Shown one piece after another: positions 11,494-23,725 of a stretch of DNA of 64,000 bases. Position 1 is the stretch's first letter, and each line of letters opens with the position of its first letter. The notes beneath the pieces are model-generated. The model saw only the letters and a program-made list of their open reading frames with translations, did not search any database and was not told where the DNA came from. Source of the DNA: Oscheius onirici (taxonomy: Eukaryota > Nematoda > Chromadorea > Rhabditida > Rhabditidae); NCBI GenBank assembly GCA_932521025.1, contig OW051473.1, forward strand, positions 3,410,001 to 3,474,000. Reading direction: 5' to 3'. A program made the position numbers and the translations under genes.

Positions 11494-13249
11494 ACGTCGG
11501 GTTGTAGATGGCAATTAGACAACACTTTACTATTTTATTTTCTTTAAAGAATTAAATAATTGGATTCAAAGTACGAGATTTAACTTTTAGATCACAGTTT
11601 GAAAATGTCTGCGAAGAGTCTCTTCATGAGAAATACCACCTGCTTTTCATAGAACAATCATGGAATTGTTTTCTTAGAAGGAAAAGAATGAACTCAAACA
11701 TGACGATTTGTTGTCATTCATAAAAATTGGCTCAGAGATGAACAGTTACAACTAACGAGGTTATGTTACTGGTGAATGGTCGGCAGAACTGCCGGGTTTT
11801 TATGCAGATGTAGTCTGATTTTTCAAACTCGATTTGTCCAAACAGTTTTTCTAACATCTTTAGGATTTTCTAAACCCTACTGAAAAACTGTAGTGTAAAC
11901 AAAATACGGCAAATTTTTGCATGCCTTATTCGAAGACATTATTCGTAAGTGGATATGGTTACATGTGAAAGTATTCCCTTCAGATTATGTCAGTCTAAAG
12001 CGGATATCCGCTCTCCGCTTTGTGACCCGATGTTTAATCGTCTAAAGTGAAATAAATTTAATTTGTAGAGAACGATTGCCATACAACTAGGAAACAAACA
12101 ACTCCTACTTACATTCATTGCCCCCGTAGACAAAGCCGTTCCTCCAGTAACGACCGCAGTCTGAGCCCTGGTAGTTCTCCTGAAACAGCTTTTCCCCCCA
12201 GATTTGAGTCCAGATGAAATCACTTGATAAAGCGTCTCACTCCCTGGAGGCCTGAGAAAATTCATTCATTACCTCCGTAGAAGTCAGATGCAAATTCACG
12301 TGTTCTCAATTCCGTCAATGCCTTGTCAAAACTTAATTGTACATTTCAGAATGAGACGAAAGGGGGTTACTAGTTGGTCCGATTATTTCCCAAATGATAC
12401 TTTGCAAGCCTCGCCACCAACTTCGGCTAAAAATGGTAAGTTTCTTACTAGCTCGACGGAAGGATTACAAGAAACGCCTTCAAATGCGCAATTATTCATT
12501 GCATTTTTCGTGAAGAACAGGTGTAGACTTTTCAACGTTCGATTTATTAGGTTCCTTTTTGTGTCTCCGCTACGCCTTTGCAATTTCTGTGCCACAAAGA
12601 GATTACAATTTTTTTTACTAAACAGTTAACCTTTGCTAAATTTGAAATAACCATCAGACCCTCATTTACATTCAGATCTGCTACTTTGGTTCCGTTTCGC
12701 ACGGGAAACATGAGAAATGAACCCAATTCCTTTGAATTAAAAGCGAGCTTGCAGAGTTAGGTTAACATATACTATTTCATAAAATCAAGTTTGCTTCTAG
12801 TGTCACGAACGTCTCCTATGTGTGGCATAAAAGAATGTACCACAACAATTTCCTTAATGGCTCCAAGGACCGTTGAGTTTTTGTGTTTTTGATAAGGGCA
12901 GACAATGTACCGCAAACCGTGATCTTCGGAATTATTTTTTTCATTAGATCCGTAATTGCTTTCTCTGTTCAAATAAGTGGCGTGAAGATAATTCTGTCTT
13001 CTGATTCCAGCAAAAGTGCGTGATTCCAGGTACCCATTGGTTTCTTTCTAACCACGCGACGCTGAACCGTGTGCCAAATTATATGCCTTACGAGTTTGTT
13101 GACCTTTTGAAGACAACCATTAAAGCTTAACTTGATCTTGAACTATCAATGTTGTCTGAAAGACTGTCATTAACATAAACAGTTAAGGAATTGTGATTTC
13201 ATGTGTCTCGACCGCTTTGACACGAACAAACTCTTTTTCAGATTCATTC
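11494..13249. other. 1.75 kb intergenic region with uncertain exons
   Basis: Holds the 3' UTR of the M1-like gene and the upstream region of the second chemoreceptor. Three stretches look exon-like. A minus-strand open frame at about 13058-12772 is listed separately. A minus-strand segment at about 12240-12120 lies between TTCTCAG and GTAAGT. A plus-strand segment at 12351-12430 (reading RRKGVTSWSDYFPNDT) lies between TTTCAG and GTAAGT. None links to a recognised protein. Confidence 0.4.
12772..13058 (-). CDS. Possible exon of an unidentified protein
   Basis: A minus-strand frame of about 95 codons begins right after a GTTAG acceptor and ends at a TAG. It reads as a hydrophilic, ordinary-looking protein with segments such as NYLHATYLNRES, GLRYIVCPYQKHKNS and EIVVVHSFMPHIGDV. 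An open frame this long is not common by chance at this base composition, but I find neither a start exon nor a known motif, so it may be spurious. Confidence 0.25.
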
Positions 13250-14534
13250 ATGTGCTCTGAAGAAGTTTCCAACACTATTAATCTCTACTTTGCTGTCCTA
13301 ATAACCATTTCCTTCACCGTTTTCACCACTCTTCTATCCGTTCTCTTCAAAATTCGTAAAAGTTTTCATCCTTTCTTCAGGTGAGTCAGAGTTCGCTGAT
13401 TGTGCTACTTCTGAAAATCAGCTTCAAGTTTACGTGATCTTTCAGCATACTCTTTGGATTAATAATTTTCTGCTATCAAATATGCGCAGCCGGCGTCGCC
13501 ACACAGCGGATAATTTACTTCACTTTTGGATATGGCAAAGACGGAAAGCCTTTCAAGGGATGCGACGAAGATTGCTTAACAACATTGTCAGTTATTCTGA
13601 CTGTTGTAGAGTACGTCGTTGACTGCTCCTACTCTTCAATCACAGCCTTATTTCTTTCATGTTTGATAGGTATTCAATGTTTTTGCAATGTAAATGTAAG
13701 TTTAGAAAGAACGGTGGCTACTCTAGCATCCAAAAAGTACGAACACTCAAGAGCTTATGGTTTACTGATAATCCTGTTACTTTCCACGGTACGAAAACAT
13801 TTTGCATGATGACATTACATACTTTTTCAGGCAGTGGTTGCCTACTTCAAGGGCTATCAAGGTCTAACTATCGGAGGCGACGATTATAACGATTACATCA
13901 TGATGGGGCTGTCTGTGGCAATTTTGATCATGCTAACTGTCCTTCTTATTACCAACATGAGGCTAATTAGATCAAATGATCGAATAGCTCACAGCAGTCT
14001 TTCGTACAAGTATCAGTTGACAGAAAACCTCAGGTCGTGAATTCGATTAATTAACTGTTGTGGTTCTAGAGTTGTGAGAAACGCTCTTCTCCCGATTGTG
14101 CTTTTGGACACGAGTATAACAATTAACGACTTGGTCGGAGACATGGTCTTTGACAAGCAATTTATCTTCAGTACTGCCAAATGTGAGGCAAACACTGCCT
14201 ATCCGTACGCATTCGTAATTATGAATACGGTAAGCAAACAATTTGAATATCAATCAAAATAATATTTCAGCTTTCAATTGCTCTAGAATATGGAATACCA
14301 CTGGTTATTCTATGCAGATGGGATGCTTTTCATAAAGGTAGAGCAGATTAAAAGTTTATCAGTTTTGCTGTTTCAGCACTTCCCTGCTGGTTGAGGCTAC
14401 GATCCTTACACAGAAAAGTCAATTCAAACGACAACATTGTCGCAATTCGGAACGTGTTCGGTCAGCAAATCAACCATCAAGGATCTGCCCAAGAACATTT
14501 CGATATTCTACAAAAAGGATGGAACAAGTTTTAA
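13250..14534 (+). CDS. Seven-transmembrane chemoreceptor, Sra-superfamily-like
   Basis: Serpentine receptor of the nematode chemosensory type. Exons 13250-13380, 13446-13788, 13831-14033, 14070-14229, 14271-14337 and 14377-14534 join in phase. The ATG lies just after a TTTTTCAG acceptor. Hydrophobic segments in order: LYFAVLITISFTVFTTLL, LFGLIIFCYQICAAGVA, YSSITALFLSCLIGI ending in LERTVATLASKKYEHSRAY, YGLLIILLLST, MMGLSVAILIMLTVLLIT, and later PIVLLDTSI and ALEYGIPLVIL. The ERTVAT...KYE motif after TM3 and the SYKYQLTENLR segment before TM6 are shared features of the sra/srab/sre group. Its 3' end is under 200 bp from the next gene on the same strand. Subfamily is uncertain. Confidence 0.8.
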
Positions 14535-14727
14535 CGAGTAAAAGCAGTGATCCAAATAAACTTGTAGTTTATCTTTGCCGGAAACCTTATTCACGCTTAA
14601 TCGCTAGCTAAGTAAAAATTATACACAGACATTAGGGCTACATCATTCTTTTCTTTATCAGTTAGAGCCGATTAGTGGGCGTTGGTTGCATGTTCAAAAG
14701 GCGCCATTTCGCCTGTCCTTTTTAACC

Positions 14728-16831
14728 ATGCTCGGCCTATTGGCCCTTTTCATACTAGCACAATTTGGTAAGGAAATAACACAAAGTAAACAAAATTGAG
14801 ATTTAGTTGCTGCTGATTGTCCAGCAGGATACGATGATAATGGTTCTGGAACCTGTTACAAAGTGACCTCTCGATAGAATGGTCCATACAAACGTCTTTA
14901 GGTATACACTACCATAAAAAATCGAATCGACGCAACAAAAGCATGTCAAGCAGACGGTGGTTATTTGGCTAATGTACCTAACCAAATAGTAAGTTCATAC
15001 AATTTCACTTAAGCACTTTCATCTAGACAAACACGATGCTTTACAGTACTGCAAAGTCACTCGGAGTACAGTCAATCTGGATTGGCCTGACCTGTCAAGC
15101 TGATACAGCGACTAGCTGCCAATTCGATGGAACAACAACTTTTTTGACTCAGAACTCTTTTACTAACTTCTTCCCCGGTTTGACGAACTTTGGTCCTTCT
15201 CATTGCGTTACAGGACAACCTGCTTCCGAAGTTGGAACATGTATTTTTATGTCTACTGTAGGAGGAACTCTTGGCAAATGGTTCAGTGCCGACTGCACCT
15301 CCGACAATACGGCATACGCTTGCAGCTACACCGGCACAGCACCTAGTAAAATCAGTTTCTGTTAAAATGTTTTAAATTTAAGACACTGGCTGTTCAGCAG
15401 GATATACTTTGTTCAACAACCAGTGTTACAGAGTGATTGGACCAACAGATGAGGTATCGGCCGAGTCTCAATGTGTATCAGAATGTGGCTATATCACCGA
15501 CGTTTTCTCAGGATACGTAAGGCAACCAATTTCCAGAGGATTTTTTTTTAGGAAAACACATTTGTGAAAAGCTTGGCTCAAAATCAAACCATAACTGGAC
15601 AGCCGCAACTTTTTGTCAGAATCGGTCTGAAAACATCGGATGGAACAAATTACTTCTGGGAAGACGGAGTCTTTCTATCAGCAAACAGCTACAGCAATTT
15701 CGGAAGTTATGGACGCGTTCCAGCTTTAGGAAACTGTGTTGGAGTGGCACTCACAGACGAAATGGTCCTCCAGGGACAATGGTTGAACACAAAGTGCTCA
15801 GACTCTATGATATCTGTGTGTAAAAAAGGTAACAAATTTTTTCAGTTTCTACAATTTGTTCTTCAGAAAAAGGATACGTATGTTCTGTCGTCACTACATC
15901 CAGTCCAACGATGGCGCCAGTTTATTGCACAGCTGCTTATTGGTATAAGAACAACGGCACCGTAAGCACTAATAATTAAAATTTTATTTTTCTTAATATT
16001 GCAGTTTTACTCTCCTGGTTATCCACAAAAAGCTGTTGCTAACACTTGCGACTACTTGTTGTACACCGATCCCGGCTACATAATCAAACTCACTTTCTCT
16101 ATTCTGTTGCTTAGGTGCACCAGTCAAATCGAGTTGTACAACGACTTTGCTGATACTGTACCGTTTAAAACGTCAGTTCCACTTTGTACCTACGGAATGG
16201 TTCAGTTTCAGAATCACTCCAAGCACCGGATCAACTTTCACATACTATGCATCCAGTGAAAATGAGATGAAAATAATCTATCATTCTAGTGGTTGCGGGT
16301 CTGGGGATCTATGGGAGGCAACTTTTACTTCTCAATATGTCGGAAGTAAGCGGACAAAAACAACTTTATTCAACAAGTTTCAGTCTCTACAACGCAGTTA
16401 CCAGTAACTTCAAGCGGTTGCAATAATGGCCTAATTTATGCTCCGGGAACTGTGAGTTAACTGACAGATGCAAGCAACCATATATTCAGATAACGAGCCC
16501 CAACTATCCAAATCTTTACAATAGTAACACGGAGTGCAATTATCTCCTCGGAGCAGTAGCTAACAAGAGAGTACAGCTACATTTCAATTTTTTCTCGACA
16601 GAACAAGGTGTTGATCTTGTGAAAATCTATGACTCCGACACCGATGACAAAAACAAGGTGATTGCTGTGTAAGTACTTTTTATAAAATTTCTATTGTGTT
16701 CATTCAGATTGAGTGGGAACCAGTCAAATTTGTCTGACTATTTCTCTACTGGCGCTCGCATGTTCGTAAGATTTACATCAGACAGCCTCGGAAACTTCCA
16801 AGGCTTCTCTGCCAGTTTCGTCTCTTATTGA
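14728..16831 (+). CDS. Secreted protein with two C-type-lectin-like and two CUB domains
   Basis: Nematode CLEC protein; such proteins are secreted, often from the gut, and many are linked to immunity. It has a signal peptide (MLGLLALFILAQF), then CTLD 1 from CPAGYDDNGSGTCYK to ADCTSDNTAYACSY, CTLD 2 from GCSAGYTLFNNQCYR to KCSDSMISVCKK, a CUB domain from YCTAAYWYKNNG to GDLWEATF, and a second CUB from GCNNGLIYAPGTITSPNYP to NFQGFSASF. The final residues are VSY. Cysteine spacing fits both folds, but the calcium/sugar-binding EPN and WND triplets are missing in both CTLDs, so carbohydrate binding is doubtful. About 12 exons; a 45-nt intron at about 16170 is needed to keep the first CUB in frame. 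It starts 194 bp after the chemoreceptor stop. Confidence 0.88.
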
Positions 16832-16915
16832 CAACTTTCAAAAATACAAATTTTTGAAGAGCAAACATTTTATCTAGGGGTTATGAACAGAAAAAAAAGC
16901 AGTTGAGGTGCCAGC

Positions 16916-18409
16916 TTAGGCTACCTCAATCTCGGCGGGAGCGGCCTCCTCAGCAGGGGCAGCCGCGGCAGCATCTTCCTCTTCAAACTCCTTATCGGGA
17001 AGTTGGAGGGGTGCGGCTGCGACTGGGGGACGGGCGGCATCTCCCTCAGCCTTGACCTGCTCGACGTACTTCGGGGGTTCCAGGTTCTTTCTGAATATTA
17101 AGTTTGTTTATGCAACCAGTATATTTTTACCTAAGCTGCTCCAGTTCTTCATTCTCGCGGCGACCCCACTCGGGAGGAGGACGGGCGGTTCCACGAGCGA
17201 TGCTGGGAGCCTTCTTAACGAAGGGGGTCTCGAACATGGTACGACGGTCAACGTATGATCTTCTGTCGGTTTGACGGTCGAATTTGGAGGCGGTGTTGAC
17301 CTTGGGAGGGTGAACGGTGGCAGAGGCTTCCTCGGCATCAAGTCCCTTCTTGAGGGCCTTGTTGCGAGCAACTTGACGCTGTCTCTCGTTGAGCTCTTTC
17401 AACTGAACGACAAATATGAAAATAAAGAATAACGAAACCTACGTCGTACTCCTGACGCTCGTGGCGTTTCTCCAAGTCGTACTTTTCAGCCTCAAGCTTG
17501 ACAATGCGAGCATGGAGCTGCTTGATCTTCTCCTTCAGATCGTTGGGCAGAAGACCAGAAACATCGACTCCTCTGCAGACGGCAGCCAGGAAAGCCTTCT
17601 TGGCCTCCTCGATCTGTTCTTTGCTCTGCTCGGTCTTCTTGGTCTGAATAATGGTTCTTATGACACCACAGCATTTATAACTCACTCCTGGAGCCAGGTT
17701 TCCAAATTGAGCAGCCTTGTTTCCCTTCTCGATGGTGAAGTTCTTGCCAGTGCCTCCAGTTCCAGCTCCAGAAAAAGCTCCGGCCATCATCTGCTGACGA
17801 CGAGAGCGCTCCTCGTTCTTGCGGGTCTTCTCGGCATCAGCACGGTTCTTGCGGTCTTCCTAAAAGTTGCTTTAAAATGCACTGTAGTACACCACTTACC
17901 TCCTCCTTGCGTCTGCGCTCTTCATCCTGACGACGACGCTCGGCGAACTCGCGCTCTTCTTCTTCACGCTCAGAGCGACGCTTCTCCTGCTTCTCCTTCA
18001 GCTCACGGAGCTCGTCTTCGATTTTCTGCTTCTCATGGACGCGGCGCTGTTCGTAGTCGAGGAGCTTGGCAGCCTCCTCTTCCTCGTGACGCTTCTTGGC
18101 GGCCTATAGAAACAGTAAGCTGGTTCAAAAGTAAAATTACTCACAAGCATGGCAATTTCAGCCTCAGTCATCTCCGCTGGGGGCTTCTCCTCGATTGGAG
18201 GAGGACGAGGCTTGGGCCTAAAGTATACATTTTACTTTTTGACATTTTTTTCTATGTATTTCTTAATAGAAACACACTCACTTCTCAACCGGAGCCTCCT
18301 CCTCAGCAGCCTCTTCTTTCTCCTCGGCGGGAGCGGCCTCAGCCTCCTCCTCTACCTCCTCTTCCTCCTCAACCTCCTCCTCAGAGTAGACCTCTTCCTC
18401 GTCAGACAT
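16916..18409 (-). CDS. mup-2: Troponin T (MUP-2 type)
   Basis: Tropomyosin-binding subunit of the thin-filament troponin complex in body-wall muscle. Seven exons (18409-18282, 18217-18145, 18103-17900, 17859-17686, 17643-17443, 17402-17131, 17090-16916) sum to 1227 nt, 408 residues. The N-terminus is a run of Glu/Ala ([18 protein letters not shown]). Then come a proline patch ([20 protein letters not shown]), a long charged coiled coil (tropomyosin-binding core), and the troponin-I/C interaction coil ([20 protein letters not shown]). After this is the conserved nematode tail with [34 protein letters not shown] and [19 protein letters not shown], ending in an Ala/Glu-rich extension. The ATG is eight bases after a TTTTTTTTAG acceptor, a probable trans-splice site. 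Confident. Confidence 0.95.
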
Positions 18410-19418
18410 GGCTTTGCTAAAAAAAGGTTTATCACAAGACTCAAACTGGAAAGATGAAAGATAAACAAAAAGAGGAAAGGAGATCTAGTATGCGAGTTCT
18501 AGTCTTGGTTCAATTGAAGTTCTAAGTTCAAAGAAATTCATATGAGTATAGGATATGATCTGATTTCAAACTAAGGGTAGTGAGACAACCCGATTTCGCG
18601 GAGCCATGAGCTGAGAATGCTTGCTGCCATTTGATGGCCGGCATTGGTGTAACAGAAAAGTGCGTAGGGCCCAGAAGATATAGCCGAGGAGGAGCGGACC
18701 TAGTGTAACAGGGGCCTGAAATCAAAACGTGTAGGCGGACTGAAGAAAACTCGGTCGGCATTACAACAACCAAGCTGAGGGATCTCTTCGGTTGTGAGGG
18801 AGAGACAACGAAAAACAAAGCAGGTGCTGAAAATAGCTAGACACTACAAGCGACAATCACTAACCATTTCTAACCATGATTGAAAATCTTGGGTGAAATC
18901 GAACTGAAAATAGTTCATACAATTCTAGAGGGTAAATAGCAAAGGCTCAAATTAACCACATAGTAACTGAAACTTACAATTCCCCCGGAGAACATTTAAA
19001 ATTCAGACCAGTTCAACTGCTGCTGTTGCACAAGTTTATATAAAACCATATTGTCCTGTAGCCGTACGAACTGCATATCATTAAGCACGTTCTAAACGAG
19101 CCTATTCTATTGTTGTGAATAGAATTGGCTACGCTGGTCGGACAAACTCCTCTGCTACTCGTAATAGTGTCAAGTGGCCACACTCCAACGTGACTGTAAC
19201 GGACAATCACTTTTTATCATGACAATTATCAAAAGTTTCATGAAAGCAGGTATTGTCAGCTGTTTTTGAAGTCATACTCTGCTTGATTGCGTTTTGTTCA
19301 CCTTCTCGGTTTACAGTCGTCGCAACTGCCCGTTTCTGTCACGGTTCCGCCGTTCATGCTTGTCGTTGATTGGCATTTGTCTTTATTCATACCACTGAAA
19401 GCATTTTTTGTTTAGAAA
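18410..19418. other. Divergent intergenic region upstream of mup-2
   Basis: About 1 kb between the start of troponin T and the start of a small secreted-protein gene on the other strand. Muscle promoter elements would be expected here, but I cannot name one from sequence alone. A 96-codon minus frame at 18818-18528 shows no splice or domain support. Confidence 0.45.
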
Positions 19419-19783
19419 ATGCGAAACATTTGCTCTGTCTTTCTGCTGGTCTTAATTTCTCAAAGCTTCGGGTATCCCAGATCCGATCCTCAGTACGTAA
19501 GTATTCAATTATTCCTAACTGGACTTTTTAGATACGCTTTGTAAGAGATTGGTCAGCAACGTGTATTGAGCGCACTCTTCCAAGTTATCACTGGAAAGAG
19601 GTAGCTCCGGCTACAAGAAAGTAAAGCATGTACTCAGACTTGACTTATAGCATGTATTCCAGATGCGAAACTGAACGCTGTGTTTTTCTCATGTACGACT
19701 ATGTGGCTAAGATGTTGCCGGAACACTTTTCTTCATATGACATCTGTTTTGAACAAAATACTCGCTTGTTTAAAAACGGGTAA
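19419..19783 (+). CDS. Small secreted protein with four cysteines
   Basis: Three exons (19419-19496, 19532-19620, 19663-19783) sum to 288 nt, 95 residues. The ATG follows a TTGTTTAG acceptor by three bases. A signal peptide is obvious (MRNICSVFLLVLISQSFGYP). The mature part has four cysteines, in SATCIE, KCETERC and YDICFE. I do not recognise the family. It ends 123 bp before the start of a PAN-domain gene on the same strand, a spacing typical of nematode operons. Confidence 0.6.
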
Positions 19784-19905
19784 ACGAATAAATGTTATTT
19801 CTTTAAATGGCATGTGAATCGGATTGCGCAAAAGTTTCTCGACACCAATTGGGTCACCTAGCGGGATCTCCTCGCTCCCCAGGGCACCACTGTCCGCGTC
19901 ACAGG

Positions 19906-21602
19906 ATGATAATCCCCGCACTTCTGACTCTTTTTACATTGACCCAAGTAACAGCTGATTCTTTTAGTAAGTCCAACTTTTTTCTTGTTCCAAGTCATTT
20001 TAAGAAAATAACTGCTTTTCAACGAAGGCAGATCATGCAGTTTCTAACGCCAAGCCGATCGCAGAACTGTTCAGGGTGACCCCTTCAGAATGTTTAAACT
20101 ATTGCATATCGAATTCACCTCGTGTTGGAGTAAGCGAGTTAAAATTGTTTGAATAAGTGTTTCTCTTAGGATGGATGCTCGTCACTAGTGTATCATAGAG
20201 AGTACTCAACCTGTCAGTTGTATGGTCATGATGGAAATTACCAGGGTAGGGCCGTTTTTCGTGTTTTCAAAATATGATTTTAAGGCGCTGAGGTGATTCC
20301 AGCAGAGGGTCATGACTATTTTCTCAGAATCAGTTACATCGGCATCTGCCAGGATGTCGTTGTGCCAAAACGTGGATACAAGCAGACACCGAGAATGTAC
20401 GGAGTTCCTTCACGAAAACACAAGGTCGAGGTTATTCCCATGTCTAATTTGCTCAGTCTGCAGGAAGTAGCAGAGGTAGTTTCTTTATGTTCTTTATTCA
20501 TTCGGTTCCAGACAGTCGAACTTTTGGAAACAACCACACGGTACAAGTATGCTAATATCAACGTCGAGTTGCCCTCAGAAATTCAAGACGAACTGCAAAA
20601 CGAGGAAGTCATACCAGAGGACGCTGTTATCACTCCTTTCTTGAACCCAACACGAAACACAGGTTTGTAAGCAGCTTAAATGTTTACAAAAAAAATTTGT
20701 GGGTTGTCGGAAACCCGAAAAAGTCGGGTACTTTGTTTTATTTGGCTATCAAATGGTGAGGGCAACGAAGCCGGCAAAACTGAAGGGAGTAGATCAAAGC
20801 AGTTGCGTCATGTACTGCAGTCAGAACATTGTAAGCACCTCTACAGTTTTGGCCGATACAAATTTCAGGATGCCGAAGGTAATAAGAGAAGCTGTACATC
20901 TGTGAACTACGATCCCGTCAACGAAGAGTGCAAACTCTACCAGAGTTTCGACTCAGTCGAGCACACTTCCTCTCTTATAGAAAACAAAAATGTTATTTTT
21001 GCCGACAAATTTTGTGTTAAAAGTGGGTTCATGTTCATGTATTCACAGAGTTTCTAGGTAGAAAAGACTGTTCAGCTGAGTCTCCATTTATCGTCTACCC
21101 AATGAAACAGGTTCATAAGAAGATAGTTCAGTCTTACCCTGGAATGAATTCTATCGTTGCATGCGTTGCTGCCTGCATAGATCATTCTCGCTGCAAGGTA
21201 ATACTTTTGTTGAAGTTAATGAAATATTCGTTTTAGACAATAACATACAAACGTGGTCTTTGCATTTTGCACGACGCGATTATTTCCCTCGATCCTTCAT
21301 ACTTGGTGGATGGCAGTGAGCACACAATGGTTGTTGAAAACGGATGCCAATTAACAGCCAATGTCGTTTCCTCTATGATTTCCAATCAATACAGTGAGCA
21401 TTCTGTAGGCAATTTTTAATTCAATTTCAGCAACTCCTGAGCCCAAAGAAGAGTCTGAGTGGGAGGAGTGGTCTGCTTGTCAATTTGGAGTTAAAGGAAA
21501 ACGAGTAAAAAATTTTGTTGATAGCTGTATTGACAATTTTAGGTACGAGTAAGACAACGAGAGTGTGAAGACTGTGAAGATCTCCAAATTGAGCCGTGCT
21601 AG
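19906..21602 (+). CDS. Secreted PAN/apple-domain protein 1
   Basis: Starts with a signal peptide (MIIPALLTLFTLTQVTADS). It then shows PAN/apple modules marked by paired cysteines: PSECLNYCI...DGCSSLVYHREYSTCQLYG, then GCRKPEKVGYFVLFGY...SCVMYCSQN...CTSVNYDPVNEECKLY, then DCSAESPF...CVAACIDHSRCKTITYKRGLCILHD. The C-terminus carries a short thrombospondin-type-1-like tail (EWEEWSACQFG, then CEDCEDLQIEPC). PAN modules mediate protein-protein or carbohydrate contacts, in nematodes often in apical matrix. One junction is abnormal: the 40-nt intron at 20663-20702 that keeps the second PAN in frame would end in GG rather than AG. Exon borders near 20030 are approximate. The next gene is a paralogue in the same order. 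Confidence 0.78.
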
Positions 21603-21906
21603 TGTCATTTTACATTTAATAAACCGCCTAATAAACTGTCGATAACACATTTTTCAAAGTGGGACATCTCGGACAGGCCTATTAAATTTGCCCGCAAGCT
21701 TCCGCATCACGCACTTTTGTCTCGCCGATGAATTAGTGAAAGCGAAAACGTTAAAAGGGATATGGAAAACGGCGGATAAAATTCGGACATCAATCACGCA
21801 GCTGAGAGTTCAATCTGAAGCTAAACACTGTCTCAATTTCGTGCGCGGCCACCTGGTGAGCGCAAGTTTCTTCTGTGACCCCATTTCAATTTCTGCTTGA
21901 TTTTAA

Positions 21907-23712
21907 TGCCTGTCTGGTACCTTTTACTTCTGCTACCGTGTGCTCTAGCAACAAGTTCATGTAAGCTACATATTGGCAATAACTGGTTTCAGATTCTCAA
22001 TGTTTTGAGCAACATACTAAGAAGGCGATCAGCAACTATCTTCCACTTGCCGAGTACAAACTGGTATCACTAACGACATGCATGCAGAACTGTATCTTTG
22101 CCAGTGGAAACGGAGAAGGAGGGGTAACTTTTGATTGCAGGTTCTTTTAATAAACTTCGTAGCAAACCATCTGCAAGTCAGTTACATACAATCGTCAAAC
22201 GCATATCTGTAAAATATTCGATCACAATGGATACCAGGTGTGTAGTCCTTCTTCTAAACTTTCACTTTTTTAATAGGTCCCAGCAATTCTTCACCCAGCA
22301 CTCGGCATCGACATGTTCACCAGAAAAGAGGATACAGAGAGCTGCAGAGGTTTCACAATTTCCAGAATAAATCCACCTAATAATTGCAGGACCTCCGCGC
22401 AGATTGACGGATAATAAGGATGGAAATCCAAATTTTATTCAACTTGGAAGCCAGGTAAACTTTGCTCTGACTCGTACATTCTTTTTTTAGCCTTCTAAAC
22501 CTCATGTGAACGACATCACCACTTTTAGGACACATGATTCGATGGACAACAAGTGACTTTGAAATATTATGCAGAAATATGCTTGTTTACAGAGTGGAGG
22601 ACTTTTTGAGTAACACCATCGGCGATTACAGATCAAAGTTTGAAACCGTTTTCATTTAAACAATACTTTCTAGACAACATAAAAAGCCTAGAGCTTTTGC
22701 AGCTCAGCCAGTGTAAGGACTTCTGTAACTCCATCTCTTTTTTGTTTCAGCCGTGAAGTTGATGGTGATATCAAAGTAGGACATCTGGAGAAAATGCGTG
22801 AGGCTACGGAAGATCTTTCCAGTAAGAGATACCTCTTAACTGTAAAAACTTCTCAGATTGCAAAAATGGTTACTATGTTGTTCTTGGAACGGAAATTCAA
22901 AAAGGAGAGGACACGGAAGGGCTGGTACAGTTCCTCGAAGATGTGGAACAGGGAGACTGTGCTAGGTTGTGTTCTCAAAACATTGTAGTGGACATTGAAG
23001 GCATTGTGAACAATTTTCTAGGGCTTCGAAGGCAAACCCTTCAACTGCAAATCGCTCAACTTCTATCCAGCCTCCAAAAAGTGCGAACTCTACAGCATAC
23101 AAGTCGAGCCGAATGGTCCCGGAAAGTTCTTAGCCAATCCAAATACCATCTATTCGGAAAAGTTCTGCATGCCGCGTAAGTTTTCAGATCTCTTGGTATA
23201 TTTCTGTCTGCAGCTACGAAGAAAGTCTGTCAAAGCGATGAGGTCTTCATACTACACGTCCAGAAGACTATTAGCGGCAGGAAATTGGGCGAAAAGATGG
23301 CAGATGGAATCACTCCTTGTTTAGCGGAATGCCTAGCTAGAGGTCAATGCAAGGTAGTCAGATTGTTCCAACTGATAATTAGCTCTTCTCTTGCAGTCGG
23401 CAGTATACGACGATAACAAGAAACGATGCACACTTTACAGCATCGACCTGGCATCTGAGAGAGATGCCTTGAGAGATACTCTTCCAGGAACAGTCGCCAT
23501 TGAGAATCCGTGTGCTGATGGAACTGCCAAGATGCGAGCATCGAAAACATTTACACCAAAACAAAATGAAGAAGTAAGAAAAGTTTGATGCTTCATTGCC
23601 GCTTTAGAACTCTACAGAGGGAGATGAATGGTCAGCTTGCAACTTCAAAATTGACGGAAAGCTCTACAAAGTAAAGAATGCAGGAGATCAACTGGAGGTC
23701 CGAGATTGCTAG
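21907..23712 (+). CDS. Secreted PAN/apple-domain protein 2 (tandem paralogue)
   Basis: Signal peptide (MPVWYLLLLPCALATSS) followed by PAN-type modules. Module 1 runs SQCFEQHTKKA...TCMQNCIF...ICKSVTYNRQTHICKIFDHNG. Module 2 runs NCKNGYYVVLGTEIQ...GDCARLCSQN...FNCKSLNFYPASKKCELYSI. Module 3 runs VCQSDEVFILHVQ...CLAECLARGQCKSAVYDDNKKRCTLYSID. The C-terminal tail EGDEWSACNFKIDGK...VRDC matches the tail of the preceding gene. Domain order, intron positions (after SQN and before GRCK-type cysteines) and tail all agree with the upstream gene, so this is a tandem duplication, 305 bp apart. The exons between about 22560 and 22750 could not be joined with certainty, so the linker between modules 1 and 2 is provisional. 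Confidence 0.75.
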
Positions 23713-23725
23713 TTATCACAGTAAA

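Noticed and set aside
17416-18420. 334-codon plus frame across troponin T
   Set aside because: Shadow of the highly Glu/Lys-rich minus-strand troponin T exons and introns; it ignores clear splice sites.
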